A stretch of DNA of 64,000 nucleotides. Source: Psychrobacter raelei. GTDB taxonomy: Bacteria; Pseudomonadota; Gammaproteobacteria; Pseudomonadales; Moraxellaceae. The stretch spans positions 1,178,001-1,242,000 of the forward strand of contig NZ_CP093310.2 in the NCBI RefSeq assembly GCF_022631235.3, read 5' to 3'. The notes under the pieces are model-generated. The model did not search any database. It saw only the letters and a list, made by a program, of their open reading frames with translations, and was not told where the DNA came from. Shown one piece after another: positions 17,375-26,404 of the stretch. The position numbers and the translations under genes are program-made. Each line of letters begins with the position of its first letter. The stretch's first letter is position 1.

Positions 17375-17781
17375 AATCGGTTTGCCTAGTTTAGAGTATT
17401 GTTAAAATAGTTGCTAAATTAATTATTGGTATAACGTTACAAGAATAACGGTTTGAATGTGAAATATGACTTAACAAATATAAATCAAAGGGCTTAATTG
17501 GAATAAATAAGTTTGCTCTACCGTCTTACTGTAGCACAAAGCTCAGATGGGCAGTAAGCTGTGGATATTTATCACAAATTAAGGCAACACCTATTTATCG
17601 TCTTAACTTTATTATGGGGGGTTAATTCAAGATTGACAAGTGCTAAGCGTGGCTAATTGCTTTATATGAGGAATAGGTAAGACAAAAATTTGTTATACTG
17701 GTGCCTATATTTACACAGGGGCGCTGCTGGGTTTGTCCCTGATTATTTCTAGGTCCATTTGATAAAAAAGTAGAGTTTGCC
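17375..17781. other. Divergent intergenic region between the DAHP synthase gene and lpxB
   Basis: This 407-base AT-rich stretch holds no reading frame that I would support. It should carry the outward promoters of both genes. Inward of lpxB lies an extended -10 element, TGTTATACT, at 17691-17699. I found no clear operator or riboswitch. Confidence 0.5.
17691..17699 (+). promoter_or_regulatory. Extended -10 element before lpxB
   Basis: TGT followed by TATACT matches an extended -10 promoter. No good -35 hexamer is present, as is common for this type. It lies about 80 bases upstream of the lpxB ATG. Confidence 0.4.
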
Positions 17782-19089
17782 ATGCTAGCAAGTGCTGCAA
17801 GTCAGCCCCTCTCAACATCCTCTTTTGACGCATCACTAAGTAAGCCTCTGGTGATTGGTATTGTGGCTGGTGAGGCTTCAGGAGACAGCTTGGGCGCAGA
17901 TTTTATGGCGCAGATGAATAACCTATATGACAATGTAGTCTGGGTAGGTGTGGGCGGACCAAAAATGAAGGCGCAAGGTCTGCAGTCGCTTTTTCCATTA
18001 GAGCGCTTGGCGGTGATGGGCCTGGTGGAGGTGTTGTCACAGCTGCCTGATTTGCTCAAAGCGCGTAAAGAGTTGGTTCAGGCATTTGCTCACGCCAATA
18101 TTGATTGGTTTATTGGTATTGATGCGCCAGATTTTAACCTACGTGTGGCCAAAAAGCTCAAGCCCAAAGGTATATTTTGTGTGCAATACGTCAGCCCCTC
18201 AATTTGGGCTTGGCGTGAGTCTCGTATTGAGTCCATCAAGCAAGCCACGCATTTGGTGCTGTGTCTATTTCCTTTTGAGCTTGAGGTATATCAGCGTCAC
18301 AATCATCCGGCCATCTGTGTGGGTCATCCGCTGCTGCATAATCTGCCCAGAGAGCTGGTGGAGATTTCGACACTTGAGCAGCGCCGAGAGTTGGTGTGGA
18401 ATAACTCTGAGCTGCACAGCTTTTTTGCTGAGCGTAAAGAGGACATCAGTCTTATGATTTGCCTGATGCCAGGCTCTAGGCGCTCTGAGATTAATGCCAT
18501 TTTGCCGTTAATGTTAGATGCTGTGGCCCGCTTATTAATGGTCGATGAGCACTTATGCTTTGTGATACCGACCGTCGATAAAAACCATCAATATATCGTA
18601 CAAGATTTAATCGATCGTCAAGATGAGTCGCTACGGGCAGCAGTGGCTGTGGCCTATGATGAAAGTCAGACTAAGGCTGATTTTAGTCAGTCTATCATGG
18701 CTATGTGCGACATGATTGTGCTGGCTTCTGGTACGGCTACCTTAGAGGCTATGCTGCTTAACCGTCCGATGGTGGTGGTGTATCAAATGAAAAAACTCAC
18801 CTATGCCATTGCCAGTCGTTTGGTCAAGGTGCCTTATGTGTCCCTGCCCAATATTTTGGCCGGTGAGCAAATTGTGCCTGAGCTTATTCAGGATCAAGCG
18901 ACAGGAGACAGTATTTGCCGTGCAGTAACCCGCCTGATGCGTACCAGAGTCTATGATGAGCAGCTTAATCGCTTAGCACAGACCACCGCTTGGCTGAAGC
19001 AACAAAGCAGTCAAACCCCAGTGTCAGCAGTCATCAACACCTGGCATGATTATCAAAATCAGCGGTTAAATGGTCAGCCATTATCGTAG
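17782..19089 (+). CDS. lpxB: Lipid-A-disaccharide synthase
   Basis: LpxB joins UDP-2,3-diacylglucosamine and lipid X into the lipid A disaccharide at the inner membrane. The 435 residues contain IVAGEASGDSLGA at about residue 28, VWVGVGGPKM, AVMGLVEVL, YVSPSIWAWRESR, CVGHPLL, MPGSRRSEI and LASGTATLE, a complete glycosyltransferase-B pattern for the family. An N-terminal tail of about 24 residues precedes the core, slightly longer than in E. coli. It is followed 37 bases later by rnhB, the same neighbour as in enteric bacteria. lpxA, lpxD and fabZ are not in the window. Confidence 0.96.
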   Translation: MLASAASQPLSTSSFDASLSKPLVIGIVAGEASGDSLGADFMAQMNNLYDNVVWVGVGGPKMKAQGLQSLFPLERLAVMGLVEVLSQLPDLLKARKELVQAFAHANIDWFIGIDAPDFNLRVAKKLKPKGIFCVQYVSPSIWAWRESRIESIKQATHLVLCLFPFELEVYQRHNHPAICVGHPLLHNLPRELVEISTLEQRRELVWNNSELHSFFAERKEDISLMICLMPGSRRSEINAILPLMLDAVARLLMVDEHLCFVIPTVDKNHQYIVQDLIDRQDESLRAAVAVAYDESQTKADFSQSIMAMCDMIVLASGTATLEAMLLNRPMVVVYQMKKLTYAIASRLVKVPYVSLPNILAGEQIVPELIQDQATGDSICRAVTRLMRTRVYDEQLNRLAQTTAWLKQQSSQTPVSAVINTWHDYQNQRLNGQPLS

Positions 19090-19126
19090 CGGACAAAAAA
19101 TTAATTCATAAAAAGATGTTGTGGTT

Positions 19127-20038
19127 ATGATGGTAATTGAACAAAGTATTTATTCTTCCTCGCAAAGCACAGGTACGGCCCAAGCCAACTTAGAGCTGCC
19201 TTTATCATCACCGCTTCATTTAAGCGGGCGGATAAATACCAAGGCGTTATTTAGCCCAGACAATCAGAGTCAATCTGGTGGGTTTGAGTTTGAAATAGGG
19301 GTAGATGAGGTCGGTCGTGGCCCTTTATACGGTAGTGTGGTAGTGGCAGCAGCGATATTGCCAAAAGCTTCGTCTGGGGAGACGGAGGTAGGCTTACTAC
19401 AAGACACACCGCTTGCGATATTGACCGATTCCAAAAAACTGACTGAGCGTAAGCGAGAAAAGCTATTTGAACCGGTAAAGCAGCACGCTTTGGCTTATCT
19501 GATCGTAGAAGTGCCTGCTGGCGTCATTGATGAGATTAATATCCTGCAAGCCACTATACTAGGGATGCGCGTAGCTTGTGAGCAGCTGATGGTTGAGATT
19601 ACCAAAGTGTGGCGTGATGCATCTGAATTGCCGACTGCATCCTCAACACCACTCGGGTTTAAATTGCTGATTGATGGCAATAAAGTACCTGATTTGGATG
19701 AGGTGCGATTGGCAACTCATGGTATTCGCTTAGCAGATATGACGGTCACACAGCCAGCAGGTATGGTCAAATTCTGCGCTGAAGCTTGGGTCAAAGGCGA
19801 TGCACGACATAACGCCATTGCCGCGGCCAGTGTCTTAGCCAAAGTGTACCGAGACAGACAGCTCATTGCAGATGGGGCTCGATATCCAGGCTATGGCTTA
19901 GAGGGGCATAAAGGCTATCCTACTAAGGCGCATGTTGAAGCCATTGCTCGCTTAGGTGTATTGCCTGAGCACAGACGTAGCTTTAAGCCGGTACAACAGG
20001 CTATTGAGGGCACATTAGCGGACACACACTATAGCTGA
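19127..20038 (+). CDS. rnhB: Ribonuclease HII
   Basis: RNase HII cuts RNA in RNA-DNA hybrids and at single ribonucleotides in DNA. The active-site motif EIGVDEVGRGPLYGSV is clear, and the other acidic residues fall in ILTDSKKLTERKRE and LLIDGNKVP. The block AEAWVKGDARHNAIAAASVL follows. At about 303 residues it is much longer than the usual 200-215. Some 55 hydrophilic residues precede the catalytic domain, and a short insert rich in Ser/Thr/Pro (SELPTASSTP) lies mid-protein. The start is uncertain: GTG at 19121, ATG at 19127 or ATG at 19130. None has a strong ribosome site. I choose the first ATG. Confidence 0.92.
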   Translation: MMVIEQSIYSSSQSTGTAQANLELPLSSPLHLSGRINTKALFSPDNQSQSGGFEFEIGVDEVGRGPLYGSVVVAAAILPKASSGETEVGLLQDTPLAILTDSKKLTERKREKLFEPVKQHALAYLIVEVPAGVIDEINILQATILGMRVACEQLMVEITKVWRDASELPTASSTPLGFKLLIDGNKVPDLDEVRLATHGIRLADMTVTQPAGMVKFCAEAWVKGDARHNAIAAASVLAKVYRDRQLIADGARYPGYGLEGHKGYPTKAHVEAIARLGVLPEHRRSFKPVQQAIEGTLADTHYS

Positions 20039-20101
20039 TACGCTTAAGGTAGAGCAGGTTTCGGTGCGCCGCTGGTAACAATGAGTCAGCTACAGTTGTG
20101 G

Positions 20102-22621
20102 CTAATTTTGCTGTCGCTGCTGCGGCGGATGCTGGCGTAAATGCTGATGCAATATCTTACGTAAGGTGAGCACCGCCTCTGGGGTCTCTTGGATACTATG
20201 ACCTCCGCTAATAATGGTCTCGCTGGCGGCCCCTTCTAAATGCGAGCTGCTATAAGGCACGATGCCATCAGAGGAAGCCGTGGATAGCGTCTGCGAGATA
20301 TTGCTCTTTATATCCTCTAGTGCTTTGGCCTTGTCAGGATCTAAGGACGCTTTGTTGGCCTCCATTTCGTTGAGGTTCACACCGGCCTTAAGCGCTTGAG
20401 CCTCATCGTTATTTGATAAGGATGTGGTTGGCGTTGAGGCGATATTGAGCTTTAATAAGCCGTTATACAAGTCTGAGTCTCTATTGGCAATAATCGAATG
20501 ATAAGTGACATTGTCGGCAATAGGTAAGTCAGCAGTGAGCTGCATAAATGAGGACTTATCACTTAACTGACTGGCCCCATTTTCAAAGTATAAGGCGCCT
20601 AAAGGATTGGCCGCCAACTCCCCTTCAGTAGCAATGCTGGCAAGGTTGCCACGAATGGTTTGAGCAAAACCAATAGGCAACTGAACCACACGGCGCAGGA
20701 GCTGAGTAAACCAGCGATCAGCGAAGTCAGTCCCTCTAAAGGGTGCAGAAATAAATACCGCCGTATCCACGCTTTGTAATTGGTGTAAATGTAGTCTGTT
20801 TTTAACCTTTGATTTATCGAATTGATCCTCTAATAGTTTGTTTAAACGCAGATTGTTTTGCTGGGTATTTAGCGTATTAAATTTTTCTTCCAGATTTTCA
20901 TTAGAGACCAACATGCGGCCAATAACCCCGCCCATGCTGTGACCTATAAGCACACTATTATGGCTAGCAGGATGAACCCCTTCTGGGTCATTCATATGAT
21001 AGGTAGTCTCAATCAGCTGTTGAATACGATAGCGATTCTCCAAGATAGGGATATTGGTGGGATAAAATATCTGCCATACCTGATAATTGTCGCGTAGCTT
21101 GGTGTCATTTGAGATATCGTTGGTGATACTGACCCAAGTTTCAGGGCTTGAAGCCAGACCATGCAACATGATAATTACCCGCTTATTGGGGTCATAAGGC
21201 TCTAACATGAACAGCTGCGGTAACGTTAGGGTTTGCTGTTTAGATAGCAGGCTAAAGTAGCCAACGTTGTTTAGGCGGTTCTCTGATAGCCAGATACCGT
21301 AGCTTGCTGAAAAGTTGGCCGCCAGATAATACGGCTCCCCCAAGATATCCACACTTTTGACATGATGTGGGTTATACATCTTTATATCAAAATGTTGGCT
21401 ATTTAACACCTCATCTAAGGTATTGCCGGCGGGTAAAATAATACCGGTTAACAAAAGATTGCCGGTTAAATGGATGCGATCTAATGGATCCTCAGAGTTT
21501 AAGGTTTTGTTATCAGACTTAATCAGATTGGTCACTGACGTGTTTAAGCGATCATCAAATAAAGTGACATAGCTAATCCCAAAGCCTTCGCGCTCACTGA
21601 TGGTGTTTAGCCCCGAAAAGCTTAGGTCATGGCTGGCATACAATTTATCTATGCTTTTGTTATAGCGGGTGGTGTTTTGTAAATACTCAGGCTCATTAGG
21701 CAGATATAAGTCGATAGAGGTCTCTACTGAATTTAAGTCTTTACTGAGCTGTTTGGTTGAATCTGTCTGTTGTGTGCGCTTCAAATCCTGATTGTCAGTA
21801 TCGGTATTAAGGTCTTGCTCAATGGGCGGGAAGGTGAAGTTTAAGACTTTAATTTGATCGCCATATTTAATGCCATTGGCATATTGAGCACCCGTATTCA
21901 TAGACAATTTAGCATCATCAATTAAATCAGAGTTAATAAAAGACGTCATTTTAGCGATTTGCTGGCTGTGGTCTTTGTTGGAATACAGCTGTTTTATAAG
22001 GGCGTCTGAGGCCGCCTCATAGACATCTTGAGTTTGAATGTCTAAATTGGAGGGTAGGTTATTGGGTTTTACCGCCATGTTAGCAGTATTAGCGGCTTCA
22101 GGATTTAGCTGATTATAGAATAAATAGGCGTAGCTGTACTTTATCGCGCTTAATAAGTTATTGCGATAGTCAGTATTGCACTGTCTTAAGTAGCTTATTC
22201 TTTGTTGTTCTTGCTCAGGGGTATTTGGTGCATTGGCATAATAAGTATCAATAGGTGGTCGTAAAATCTTCTCAACACAGTCCTCTAATGCCGAAATCTC
22301 TTTGGCTTTGGCCAGGTATAGCTCAGCATATAGCGCTAGGGCTTCTTTAGAGTCTTTGTTGAATAAGCCGGCATCAATCTTTTGTAGACACTCATCAAAC
22401 TTTGGTAAGCATTCTCTAGCCGGCACACCTATAGAGACCAAGACCGAAGCGCTCTTACTGCTTAAAGCATTTGTGGTGACCACATTACTGCGCTTTTTTA
22501 CAATGGTCTGACTGGAGTTTTTTTTGTCAACAGATACGGTGCTACATCCTACTGCTGTCAATAGACCGGCGGTTAAGGCTAAGTTTAGAGTTAATCGTGC
22601 CACAATAAATTTTTTTTGCAT
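20102..22621 (-). CDS. Large lipoprotein with C-terminal alpha/beta-hydrolase domain
   Basis: The roughly 839-residue protein begins with a lipoprotein signal ending LLTAVGC, lipidated near Cys26, so it should be anchored to an envelope membrane. Residues up to about 480 form a domain I do not recognise, with several Cys in pairs (ARECLPKFDECLQK). The C-terminal part is an alpha/beta hydrolase: VIIMLHGLASSPETW forms the oxyanion region. The nucleophile elbow is LIGHSMGGVIGR, and a likely catalytic His lies in ISGGHSIQE near the end. A lipase, esterase or acyltransferase activity is inferred. The start could also be 22633 (MAFFMQKK); the internal ATG gives a cleaner signal. Neither has a good ribosome site. 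It converges on rnhB. Confidence 0.82.
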   Translation of the reverse strand: MQKKFIVARLTLNLALTAGLLTAVGCSTVSVDKKNSSQTIVKKRSNVVTTNALSSKSASVLVSIGVPARECLPKFDECLQKIDAGLFNKDSKEALALYAELYLAKAKEISALEDCVEKILRPPIDTYYANAPNTPEQEQQRISYLRQCNTDYRNNLLSAIKYSYAYLFYNQLNPEAANTANMAVKPNNLPSNLDIQTQDVYEAASDALIKQLYSNKDHSQQIAKMTSFINSDLIDDAKLSMNTGAQYANGIKYGDQIKVLNFTFPPIEQDLNTDTDNQDLKRTQQTDSTKQLSKDLNSVETSIDLYLPNEPEYLQNTTRYNKSIDKLYASHDLSFSGLNTISEREGFGISYVTLFDDRLNTSVTNLIKSDNKTLNSEDPLDRIHLTGNLLLTGIILPAGNTLDEVLNSQHFDIKMYNPHHVKSVDILGEPYYLAANFSASYGIWLSENRLNNVGYFSLLSKQQTLTLPQLFMLEPYDPNKRVIIMLHGLASSPETWVSITNDISNDTKLRDNYQVWQIFYPTNIPILENRYRIQQLIETTYHMNDPEGVHPASHNSVLIGHSMGGVIGRMLVSNENLEEKFNTLNTQQNNLRLNKLLEDQFDKSKVKNRLHLHQLQSVDTAVFISAPFRGTDFADRWFTQLLRRVVQLPIGFAQTIRGNLASIATEGELAANPLGALYFENGASQLSDKSSFMQLTADLPIADNVTYHSIIANRDSDLYNGLLKLNIASTPTTSLSNNDEAQALKAGVNLNEMEANKASLDPDKAKALEDIKSNISQTLSTASSDGIVPYSSSHLEGAASETIISGGHSIQETPEAVLTLRKILHQHLRQHPPQQRQQN

Positions 22622-22844
22622 AAAAAAAGCCATCAGCGGTAAGGGTGAGGATAAAAATTAAAAACAGATAAGGAGGATTAACAGTAAATGGCCAAAGCCA
22701 ATCGGTTAACCATGTTGCAAAAAATTAGCTAAAAGATAAGTGCATAAAAAAAACACTTCTATCTTGTAGGCAGATAGGGTCTGAGTCAAGTACTGTTAAT
22801 GACTGAGTTTAACTTATTATCAGGTGGGTAAAATGACAGCTAAA

Positions 22845-22871
22845 AATAAAGCCACATAACGTGGCTTTATT
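22845..22871 (-). terminator. Terminator after the helical-repeat lipoprotein gene
   Basis: AATAAAGCCAC and GTGGCTTTATT form an 11-bp stem with a 5-base loop, then TTTTTA on the minus strand. It lies about 30 bases past the stop of the 22900-23820 gene. Confidence 0.75.
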
Positions 22872-22899
22872 GCTTAATGATTAAAAAACTTAGTACCGC

Positions 22900-23820
22900 T
22901 TATTGCTTACCTGATAAGTCCCAGATGTAGTATTTGCCATCTTCAACAATCTGAATTTGTTTGGCAATGGTGGCATCATCAGGATGTTTTTGCTGCAGGG
23001 TCTTTAAACGAGAAAGTGCCGCAGGGCGGTTGTCATTTAATAAGTCAGCTTGCGCCAAGCTTTGCTCAGCTTCCTTGTAGCTTTGAGAAGCCGCTTTCAT
23101 TAGGTATTTTTTACCCTCTTTAAAGCCGCCACCCTCTGATAGCATCATGCCATAAATAAAGTTGGCTTCAGCGCTCTCTGGCTGTCTGTCAATGGCTTTG
23201 GCAATAAAAGTACTGCCGCGCACTGCGTAGTCTGAGCCGAGATCTAGGTTACGACCCATACCATTTAATTTGGCCGCTCTTAGCAGTACTTCATAAGAGG
23301 CATCTTGGTCTTCGGCAAAAGGACGGATCCACTGCTCAAGCTCTTTTAGCTTCTCTTTGGCATAGTAGCGGTCTGAGTTGGTTTTAAATGTTGGCGGATA
23401 GTGACGTGCACTGGGGCTGATTTCTGCAATAAAATCATCTAGTAAACTGACATCTAATTGATCAGCTTGGTTGTTGCGTAACTTAGGAATAAGCACTGTA
23501 GGTACGTAGCTGACCGCAGAGACATTAACAGTTGGGGTAGGAATACCTGCTAAGCGAGTTTTGGTAATGTCAGTGGCACTTAGTAGGGGATCGTTTTGCA
23601 GTTCACTGGCACTATATTTGACACGATGTACTGTCTCTGAGCTCTGTTCGGCTGCTGCCGCGGCATCCATAGGTGTGGTATCGCTATTGGTATCCACAGT
23701 AGCGGCCGGGGTATTGGTGGCGGCGTTGCTGCTAGAGGTAGGTAGTGCTTGACAGCCTGTTGCAGCCAGTCCAAGTAAAATCACACTCGAAAGAAGTTTT
23801 GTAGATACCTGCTTAGTCAT
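22900..23820 (-). CDS. Lipoprotein with TPR/Sel1-like repeats
   Basis: The 306-residue product has a lipoprotein signal ending GLAATGC (Cys23), then a low-complexity Ala/Thr/Ser/Asn linker to about residue 60. The rest is helical. The segment from about residue 170 resembles tetratrico or Sel1 repeats: LRAAKLNGMGRNLDLG, EANFIYGMMLSEGGGFKEGK, YLMKAASQSYKEAEQSL and AALSRLKTLQQKHPDDATI. A scaffolding role in the envelope is plausible but not shown. AAGGACC lies upstream of the ATG. It is flanked by coq7 and the lipoprotein hydrolase on the same strand, but its terminator separates it from the hydrolase gene. Confidence 0.75.
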   Translation of the reverse strand: MTKQVSTKLLSSVILLGLAATGCQALPTSSSNAATNTPAATVDTNSDTTPMDAAAAAEQSSETVHRVKYSASELQNDPLLSATDITKTRLAGIPTPTVNVSAVSYVPTVLIPKLRNNQADQLDVSLLDDFIAEISPSARHYPPTFKTNSDRYYAKEKLKELEQWIRPFAEDQDASYEVLLRAAKLNGMGRNLDLGSDYAVRGSTFIAKAIDRQPESAEANFIYGMMLSEGGGFKEGKKYLMKAASQSYKEAEQSLAQADLLNDNRPAALSRLKTLQQKHPDDATIAKQIQIVEDGKYYIWDLSGKQ

Positions 23821-23972
23821 TATTAGGTCCTTGTTTTTATGATAAAACTCAATGAAATGAAAGGGGTACAGCTTAATTAGGCTGCATAAAAGAGACGTTT
23901 AGCCCATAACCATAACAATTTTTTATGCGCCATTAAAGTGAGCAGATGTAACCGTAGTTAAAGCTTAGCGGC

Positions 23973-24614
23973 TTATAAATGATAGGCTAGATTTTTCATG
24001 CGGTTGGCCATCCAGCGCATGGAAATACGAACCGGCGCTGATAACGCCTTGCCGCCATGATTTAATGCCGCCTCACGGTGCTCAAGCTCTTCAATATTCA
24101 TTTGGGCTAAAATCTCTTTGCTGCGGGTGTCTTGCTCCGGCAACTGATCAATATGGTCTTGCAGATGCTCACTGACCTGTGCTTCTGTTTCGGCCACGAA
24201 GCCTAGGCTAAACTCATCTGATATGATGCCGGCAATGGCGCCTAGGCCAAAAGACAGGCCATACCAAACGGGCGTAAAGACGCTGGGGTGACTGCCCAGC
24301 TCATCTAAGCGGGTCTCGCACCAGACCAAATGATCAATCTCTTCATCAGCGGAGTGCTGCATGGCTTGTTTGACCAAATCATCTTTTGCAGTAAAGGCTT
24401 GGCCATGGTATAGACCTTGGGCACATACTTCGCCGGTATGGTTGATGCGCATAAGTCCCGCCACATGGCGAGACTCAGTGATAGACAGTTGGGGCAGGGC
24501 ATCAGAGCTAACAGGAAGCGGGCGGGCGGTTTGATTTGAGTGTGGAATAATGGCGCGCAGACTGCTGTCAAATCCCACAATAGCACGGTCGATAATACTC
24601 AAGTTTTTTGCCAT
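23973..24614 (-). CDS. coq7: Demethoxyubiquinone hydroxylase
   Basis: Coq7 (also called UbiM-type or DMQ hydroxylase) adds the last ring hydroxyl in ubiquinone synthesis. It uses a carboxylate-bridged di-iron centre on a ferritin-like four-helix fold. The ligands are visible in order: RINHTGEVCAQ, ADEEIDHLVWCE, VAETEAQVSEH and IEELEHREAALNHG. At 213 residues it has the normal length for the Acinetobacter/Pseudomonas type; E. coli uses the unrelated UbiF instead. The start MAKNLSII has AGAGGGCTTT upstream. It lies 65 bases downstream of the L,D-transpeptidase gene and may share its transcript. Confidence 0.95.
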   Translation of the reverse strand: MAKNLSIIDRAIVGFDSSLRAIIPHSNQTARPLPVSSDALPQLSITESRHVAGLMRINHTGEVCAQGLYHGQAFTAKDDLVKQAMQHSADEEIDHLVWCETRLDELGSHPSVFTPVWYGLSFGLGAIAGIISDEFSLGFVAETEAQVSEHLQDHIDQLPEQDTRSKEILAQMNIEELEHREAALNHGGKALSAPVRISMRWMANRMKNLAYHL

Positions 24615-24679
24615 AAAGCCCTCTGTATCCTGTTAGTTATCAATAAGATAGGCGGTGAATATCACCCCATCTATCTAGC

Positions 24680-25978
24680 TTATTTAAGCTCTACACTAGC
24701 GCCATTTTCGATGTTGGCATACACCTCTAATACGTCCCAGTTGGTCAGACGCACACAGCCTGCTGAAGCTTGGCGACTGATGCCTTCAGGTACGGGAGAA
24801 CCGTGGATACCATAAGAGGGTTTTGATAACCCCATCCAGACCACGCCTACTGGGTTATTGGGTCCTGGCGGCAACATAAACACTTGTTTTTTATCACCAT
24901 TTTTCACAGTTGATTTATACCAAGGCATTTTCACCTTGTTAACAATTTTAAAGGTACCAGTCGGTGAAGGGGTGCTGGTGCTGCCCACAGTGGTGGGATA
25001 GGTGGCGACCAATTGATTGCCATTATAGGCATAAAGGGTCTTGTCAGCTTTGTTGGCAATCACGCGGTTAATCTTAGCTTTTAACGGGTCACCCACGTTA
25101 ATGACAGTAATGGTTTCACCTTCAACAAAGCGCTTGCCCTTGTTTAATTTTTCAAGATAACGTACGTCCATATGGAAGCGCTCACCAAGCATCTCTTTGA
25201 TATCTTGGTAGTACAAACCTTTCATTTTTGATTTGGCTTCAGAGCCTGAAGGCGTTGGCGCTAAAGGTGTATTAGCGTCTTCCTTGGTCAAGGTGTATTG
25301 CACCAATACCGGCTGTTTTGGATTGATTTTTTTTGTCAACTCGTTCCAAGTGGCGGTATCCATTTTGCCTGTACTTGGCAGGCCGCGCATGGTCTGGAAG
25401 TTGGCCAACGCCTTCGTACTGTTCATACCCCAGCCACCATCGATCGGACCGGGTGAGGCATGGTTCCAGTCTAATAATGCTTGCATTTTGACCGACATCG
25501 CCGTGTTTTTGCGCATGTTAGGGGTCCATACCGCTTCGTTCACTGCCCGTGCATAATTAGATAGGTTTGTGGTTTTGTAGATTTTACCATCTTTATTTTC
25601 GATGCTCTTAATCGAGCTGTCATCTTTGTTCGGTGCAGCAAGCTCTACGGCTTCACCGTCACTTTCATCCTCTGAGACTTGTTCAGCGATTTCGCTGTTA
25701 ACTTGTGCTTGTACTGCTTTATCTTCTGCGTCGTCGCTGTCTAGATCAGGGTCTGGCATTGCCGTACTTTGAGCATTCGCCATAGATTTGGCGGCAGCCG
25801 CTTTTTGGTTGCTCTCAGACGTATTAATAAGCTGTTGTAGCTTGTCGACAGGCTTAGGCTGGGTTTGCACCGCCATCGCGCTGCTGCTTAGTGCCATTAA
25901 CGCGGCAGTAACCGCAGTTACCAAAGATTTTGGCGCAAAAAAAGTGCTGCGGGGAGTTGGTTTTAAAGACATAGTCAT
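24680..25978 (-). CDS. Exported L,D-transpeptidase with peptidoglycan-binding domain
   Basis: The roughly 432-residue protein has a signal peptide ending SSSAMA|VQ and an acidic linker. A peptidoglycan-binding helical domain follows (MQALLDWNHASPGPIDGGWGM, then STKALANFQTMRGLPSTG). The YkuD catalytic domain is C-terminal: PTTVGSTSTPSPTGTFK, GIHGSPVPEG and SAGCVRLTNWD, which carry the catalytic His and Cys. It should crosslink peptidoglycan stems or attach proteins to them in the periplasm. An in-frame GTG at 25990 would add four residues. I prefer the ATG at 25978, but neither start has a clear ribosome site. The domain order resembles YcbB-like enzymes in part, without the large N-terminal domain. 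Confidence 0.9.
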   Translation of the reverse strand: MTMSLKPTPRSTFFAPKSLVTAVTAALMALSSSAMAVQTQPKPVDKLQQLINTSESNQKAAAAKSMANAQSTAMPDPDLDSDDAEDKAVQAQVNSEIAEQVSEDESDGEAVELAAPNKDDSSIKSIENKDGKIYKTTNLSNYARAVNEAVWTPNMRKNTAMSVKMQALLDWNHASPGPIDGGWGMNSTKALANFQTMRGLPSTGKMDTATWNELTKKINPKQPVLVQYTLTKEDANTPLAPTPSGSEAKSKMKGLYYQDIKEMLGERFHMDVRYLEKLNKGKRFVEGETITVINVGDPLKAKINRVIANKADKTLYAYNGNQLVATYPTTVGSTSTPSPTGTFKIVNKVKMPWYKSTVKNGDKKQVFMLPPGPNNPVGVVWMGLSKPSYGIHGSPVPEGISRQASAGCVRLTNWDVLEVYANIENGASVELK

Positions 25979-26404
25979 ACAGGTATTCACAATTAATAAA
26001 GAGGTGCTGCTATTATGCGATGAAAAAGGGTAACTGGCAAATGTTTACCACAAATTCTAAAGTAACAGTAACAATTGTGCGAGTTAAGCGGGCAGCTATA
26101 AGCTAATTGGGTGAACCCGTCTTAGATTATAGAGCAGCAGAGCCCCTTTTATCAGATTATCAGAGCAATGTTGGTTATAATAGAGCAAAATTGCTGGACA
26201 GGTATGCAAACAAAACTGAAATTTTCGAACGATTTCATATAGAATGTTTTATCAGTCCGATTTTTTCATTCAAATCTTTTAACTTAGCGCTTTAAGCTGA
26301 TCGCTGAAAACTCAAAATAGCCTTTGGATAATGAGAGTTGGAAGCTGAGCAGTTTAACGACAAGCTACGTGGGTAATTAAATAACCGTGGGTAATTAAAT
26401 AATT
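25979..26404. other. Intergenic region before prmB
   Basis: Between the divergent L,D-transpeptidase and prmB genes I see no supported gene. TATAAT at 26176-26181 is a strong -10 candidate for prmB, though its -35 is poor. Two 18-bp-spaced repeats end the region at the prmB start. Confidence 0.45.
26368..26402. repeat. 17-bp direct repeat immediately before the prmB start
   Basis: CGTGGGTAATTAAATAA occurs at 26368-26384 and again at 26386-26402, a period of 18. The second copy ends two bases before the prmB ATG, so the duplication lies where the ribosome site should be. The only purine-rich match is GTGGG about 15 bases upstream. Confidence 0.9.

Noticed and set aside
26107..26295. 62-codon frame in the gap before prmB
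   Set aside because: It needs a TTG start without a ribosome site, has no recognisable composition, and overlaps a strong -10 element.
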